In this document: positions 30,788-34,840 of the stretch, one piece after another | How the letters are laid out: the number at the start of each line of letters is the position of its first letter | Position numbering within the stretch: position 1 is the first letter of the stretch | Assembly: GCA_039930985.1 (NCBI GenBank) | Contig: JBDTSV010000180.1 | Coordinates: 1-34,840 of the forward strand | Length of the DNA stretch: 34,840 nt | Source: CADEED01 sp039930985 | GTDB lineage: Bacteria > Pseudomonadota > Gammaproteobacteria > Steroidobacterales > Steroidobacteraceae | Direction: 5' to 3' | Made by a program: the position numbers and the translations under genes | The notes under the pieces: generated by a model | What the model saw: the letters and a program-made list of their open reading frames with translations, nothing else | What the model was told of the DNA's origin: nothing | The model's database searches: none

Positions 30788-31428
30788 GAATGTCCCTGCA
30801 TGTCGGGCCAGGCAGCGCGCAGGTACGAGATTGCCGACCACAGCGTCAGGACCGCGGCGATGACCGTCAGCACCAGGCCGATTTCAAAGATCGGCATCGA
30901 GACTCCCGGGAGCAGCGTGAGATTCCAGCGGAACAACATGCACGACAGACCGACGATCTGCAGAATGGTCTTGTACTTGGCGAGCTGGCTCACCTTGACC
31001 TTGCCGCGCTGACCGATCTCGGCCATCCATTCGCGCAACGCGGAGATGGCGATCTCGCGACCGATGATGACCACCGAACACAGTACGAGAATGGCGCGCA
31101 CCGATTCCGGCCGCAGTGTGGCGCGCGCGCCGTCCAGGCCTTCCAGACCGGGCACGATGATCATCGGCATTTCCTTGCTCACCAGCAGCACCAGCGCGAC
31201 GGCGACGATGAGCTTGTCGGCCACCGGATCGAGGAACGCGCCGAGGCGCGAGGTCTGTCCCATGCGGCGCGCGAAGTACCCGTCCAGCGAGTCGGTGATG
31301 CCGGCCGCCGCGAACAGCAGCCCCGCCGCCGGGTCGGCCCACGTAAACGGTAGATAGAACAAGACGATGACCAACGGAATCGCGAAGATCCGCAGCCAGG
31401 TCAGGGTGTTGGGAAGGTTCCAGATCAT
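30784..31428 (-). CDS. pgsA: CDP-diacylglycerol-glycerol-3-phosphate 3-phosphatidyltransferase
   Basis: 214 residues, integral membrane enzyme that makes phosphatidylglycerophosphate from CDP-diacylglycerol and glycerol-3-phosphate. The CDP-alcohol phosphatidyltransferase motif is complete: ITDSLDGYFARR...GAFLDPVADK (D-x2-D-G-x2-A-R-x8-G-x3-D-x3-D). The N-terminus NLPNTLTWLRIFAIPLVIVLF is typical of PgsA. It follows uvrC after 9 nt, as in E. coli. Confidence 0.94.
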   Translation of the reverse strand: MIWNLPNTLTWLRIFAIPLVIVLFYLPFTWADPAAGLLFAAAGITDSLDGYFARRMGQTSRLGAFLDPVADKLIVAVALVLLVSKEMPMIIVPGLEGLDGARATLRPESVRAILVLCSVVIIGREIAISALREWMAEIGQRGKVKVSQLAKYKTILQIVGLSCMLFRWNLTLLPGVSMPIFEIGLVLTVIAAVLTLWSAISYLRAAWPDMQGHS

Positions 31429-31437
31429 CGCTGAGGT

Positions 31438-33279
31438 TCAAGCTCCCGGGTGCAGATGATCATAAAGGGTGCGCGCCAGTGTTGTCCCGATTCCGCTCAC
31501 CGCTTCGAAGTCGGTGACGCCAGCGCGCAGCAGTCCTTGCATGCCGCCGAAGTGCCGCAACAGCGCTCGGCGCTTCGCCGGTCCCAATCCCGGAACGGTC
31601 TCCAGCACCGATTCGTTGTGCCGGCGCGCGCGCCTTTTACGGTGACCGGTGATGGCGAAGCGGTGGGCTTCGTCGCGAATGCGCTGGACGACACGCAGGC
31701 CCTGTGAATCGGGTCCGGGCACGATGGCACCCGCCTCACCATGGACGATCAAGCGCTCCTGGCCGACCTTGCGATCGGCTCCTTTCGCGACGCCGACCAG
31801 CTTGAGACCTGCAAATCCCAGCTGCTCGAGTTCGGCATACACCTCATTGATCTGCCCCAGACCGCCATCGATGAGCAGCACATCCGGGACCGGGACTTCA
31901 CCGGACCTGACGCGCTCATAGCGCCGCCTGAGCGCCTGCCGCAACGCGCCGTAATCGTCGCCGGGCGTCACGCCGGTGATGTTGAAGCGGCGGTAGTCCT
32001 TCTTCATCGGGCCTTCCGGACCGTAGACCACGCAGGAGGCGACGGTGCCCTCGCCGGCTGTGTGACTGATGTCGAAACATTCCAGCCGCTCGGGTGCGCG
32101 TGGCAGGTCGAGCAACCGCGCCAGGTCTGCGAGCATCTCGCCAATGTCCGCGCGTCGCGCGCGACGCATGCGCAGCGCCTGCGATGCGTTCTCCACCGTC
32201 ATGGCAATCCAGCGTGCCGGCAAGGCGCGCGACGGGCGCCACACCCGCGTGGCGGTCTCGGCACGCTGCGTGAGCGCGGCCATGAGCGCTTCGGATTCGA
32301 GGAGCTCGAGATTGACGAGGATTTCCGGCGGCGGCGGCGTGTCCGCGTAGTACTGCATGAGGAAGGACGCCAATGCCTCGTTGGGCTCGGCGAGTGCGCC
32401 CTTGGGAAAATAGCTGGTGGCGCCAAGATTGCGGCCGCCGCGGATGATCATGACCGTGACCGCGAATTCCCCCGGCTCACCGACCAGCGCAAACACGTCG
32501 ATATCCCGATCACCTTCGGCAGTGACGATCTGCTGGGCCTGGACTTGCTTGAGCGCCGCCAATTGATCGCGCAGCGCCGCCGCACGCTCGTATTGCAGGC
32601 TCTCCGCCGAACTTTCCATGGCGCGCGCCAGCTCGCTGTTCACCTCGTCGTTGCGGCCTTCGAGCACCTTGACCGCCGCGGAGATATCGCGCGCGTAGTC
32701 CTCGCGCGAGATGAGCTTGACGCAGGGCGCGGAGCAGCGGCCGATCTGGTGCTGCAGGCACGGCCGGCTGCGGTTCTCGAAAAACGTGTCGCGGCAGTTC
32801 CGGATACGGAAGATCTTCTGCACGCTCTGCAGTGTCTCCTTGACGGCACCGGCACTCGGGAAGGGGCCGAAGTAGCGGCCCGGCAGATTGCGCGCGCCGC
32901 GATAGAACACCAGGCGCGGATACTCGTGGCCGGTGGGTAGATAGATGTAGGGAAAGCTCTTGTCGTCGCGCAACACGATGTTGTAGCGCGGTTTGTGCTC
33001 CTTGATGAGGTTGTATTCGAGCAGCAGCGCCTCGGTCTCGGAGTTGGTCACCGTGACTTCGATGCGCTCGATGTGCCCGACCAGCGCCTGCACCTTCGGG
33101 TCGACATTGCTGGCGAGGAAGTAGTTGCCCACGCGGTCGCGCAGGCTGCGGGCCTTGCCCACGTACAGCAGCTCGGATTTGCCCTGCTCATCGGGCTCGG
33201 AATACATGCGGTACACACCCGGCCGGCGCGGCAGGTTCGCGATGAAGTCCTTGGGATCGAATGGCGGCGCGGAACTCAC
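31438..33279 (-). CDS. uvrC: Excinuclease ABC subunit C
   Basis: 613 residues. The N-terminal GIY-YIG nuclease (RPGVYRMY...LLYVGKARSLRDRVGNYF) makes the 3' incision. A UvrB-binding UVR region lies near residue 200, then the RNase H-like nuclease domain for the 5' incision (CFDISHTAGEGTVASCVVY). Tandem helix-hairpin-helices (VPGLGPAKRRALLRHFGG; VSGIGTTLARTLYDH) end the protein. It acts in nucleotide excision repair with UvrA/B. The start is GTG at 33279, 7 nt after the uracil-DNA glycosylase gene. Confidence 0.95.
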   Translation of the reverse strand: MSSAPPFDPKDFIANLPRRPGVYRMYSEPDEQGKSELLYVGKARSLRDRVGNYFLASNVDPKVQALVGHIERIEVTVTNSETEALLLEYNLIKEHKPRYNIVLRDDKSFPYIYLPTGHEYPRLVFYRGARNLPGRYFGPFPSAGAVKETLQSVQKIFRIRNCRDTFFENRSRPCLQHQIGRCSAPCVKLISREDYARDISAAVKVLEGRNDEVNSELARAMESSAESLQYERAAALRDQLAALKQVQAQQIVTAEGDRDIDVFALVGEPGEFAVTVMIIRGGRNLGATSYFPKGALAEPNEALASFLMQYYADTPPPPEILVNLELLESEALMAALTQRAETATRVWRPSRALPARWIAMTVENASQALRMRRARRADIGEMLADLARLLDLPRAPERLECFDISHTAGEGTVASCVVYGPEGPMKKDYRRFNITGVTPGDDYGALRQALRRRYERVRSGEVPVPDVLLIDGGLGQINEVYAELEQLGFAGLKLVGVAKGADRKVGQERLIVHGEAGAIVPGPDSQGLRVVQRIRDEAHRFAITGHRKRRARRHNESVLETVPGLGPAKRRALLRHFGGMQGLLRAGVTDFEAVSGIGTTLARTLYDHLHPGA

Positions 33280-33286
33280 CTGCCAA

Positions 33287-33922
33287 TCATAAACCCGCGA
33301 GCGTTGCCGCCCTCTTCAGCACCTTCTGGAACATCTCCGTGGTGAGGCGCCGCGTCTGGGTGTTGTAGCGGCTGCAGTGATAGGAATCGATAAAGTGGCG
33401 GCCGTCCGGCAGCTCGTGTTCGTTGGCATGGCCGAACTTGGCGGCGCTGCGCTTGAGCCCCGACGCCACGAGCACCGCGTCATGCGCCACTGTGCCAAGC
33501 GCCATGACCGTGGTGACCGAGCGCAGCTTCACCAACTCAGCCGCCAGGTACTGGTTGCAGGTCTTGATCTCCGCCGGCAGCGGCTTGTTCTCGGGCGGCA
33601 GGCACTTCACGGCGTTGGTGATGCGAACACCGTTGAGCTTGAGGCCGTCGCCGCGGTCCACAGATTTCGGCGCGCTCGACAGACCCAGCGCGAACAACGA
33701 CTCGTACAGGAGTATTCCCGCGAAGTCGCCCGTGAACGGCCGACCGGTGCGATTGGCGCCGTGCATGCCGGGTGCGAGTCCCACGATGAGCAGCTTCGGC
33801 GCGGCTTCGCCGAACGGAGCGACGGGCTTGCAATGGTAATCGGGAAACTTGTGCGCGGTGGCGACGAGAAAACGGCTGAGCCGCGGACACAGCGTGCAGT
33901 CGGGACAGAAGGTTGCTGACAT
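33287..33922 (-). CDS. Family-5 uracil-DNA glycosylase (UDGb type)
   Basis: 211 residues from ATG 33922. Motif A reads GLAPGMHGANRTGRPFTGD, characteristic of family 5 (not the GEAPG of family 4), and motif B contains SYHCSRYNTQT. Cysteines expected to hold a 4Fe-4S cluster are in CPDCTLC near the N-terminus and in VKCLPP...KTC. It removes uracil or other deaminated bases from DNA. It forms an operon with uvrC, grouping two repair genes. A longer frame from 33982 is less likely because it overlaps the icd end. Confidence 0.88.
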   Translation of the reverse strand: MSATFCPDCTLCPRLSRFLVATAHKFPDYHCKPVAPFGEAAPKLLIVGLAPGMHGANRTGRPFTGDFAGILLYESLFALGLSSAPKSVDRGDGLKLNGVRITNAVKCLPPENKPLPAEIKTCNQYLAAELVKLRSVTTVMALGTVAHDAVLVASGLKRSAAKFGHANEHELPDGRHFIDSYHCSRYNTQTRRLTTEMFQKVLKRAATLAGL

Positions 33923-33947
33923 CGGCGCGAAGAGTACGCGCGCCGGC

Positions 33948-34840
<893 letters not shown>

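Noticed and set aside
31741..32940. Plus-strand frame of about 400 codons opposite uvrC
   Set aside because: Shadow of uvrC, which has all its domains.

Overview
The window is GC-rich DNA (about 70% in the housekeeping lines I counted) from a gammaproteobacterium. Three things point there: a complete nine-gene cytochrome c maturation operon (ccmABCDEFGHI), the uvrC-pgsA-tRNA-Gly-tRNA-Cys-tRNA-Leu gene order known from E. coli, and FadB/FadJ-type beta-oxidation genes. A lineage near Steroidobacteraceae, Nevskiales or Xanthomonadales is my guess. Nearly every gene is on the minus strand. The ThuA-like fragment at the left edge is the only one on the plus strand.

Left host block (1-16521). A perfect bidirectional terminator (183-217) separates the ThuA fragment from a Tat-exported aldo/keto reductase and a two-domain VOC protein with a histone-like lysine tail. 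Next comes a beta-oxidation operon: a bifunctional hydratase/dehydrogenase, a thiolase and a membrane-anchored unknown. After that the ccm operon runs leftwards from ccmA at 16521 to ccmI. It continues with very short spacings or 4-bp overlaps into a MaoC-like hydratase, a nucleotide-transporter-like protein and a MATE efflux pump.

Integrated element (about 16578-29940, 13.35 kb). It sits in the tRNA-Leu(UAA) gene, flanked by a 16-bp direct repeat from the anticodon region. From right to left it encodes a tyrosine integrase, an unknown basic protein, an AlpA-like regulator, four small unknowns and a PrimPol-SF3 helicase. A non-coding replication-origin candidate follows, then small and large terminase, three small ORFs, a tandem PrimPol-like protein lacking catalytic residues, a small membrane protein and an AT-richer three-gene cargo cassette next to the left att site. 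I see no portal, capsid, tail or lysis gene. The best reading is a phage satellite that brings its own replication and packaging motor and would borrow a helper's particle; a decayed prophage is the alternative.

Right host block (29941-34840). The element rebuilt tRNA-Leu as a host/element chimera and displaced the original 3' half to 16539-16593. Upstream lie tRNA-Cys and tRNA-Gly with a strong promoter, a LOG-family gene, pgsA, uvrC, a family-5 uracil-DNA glycosylase and the 3' part of isocitrate dehydrogenase. Before insertion, ccmA would have started 17 nt after tRNA-Leu, so the element may have cut the ccm operon off from the tRNA promoter.
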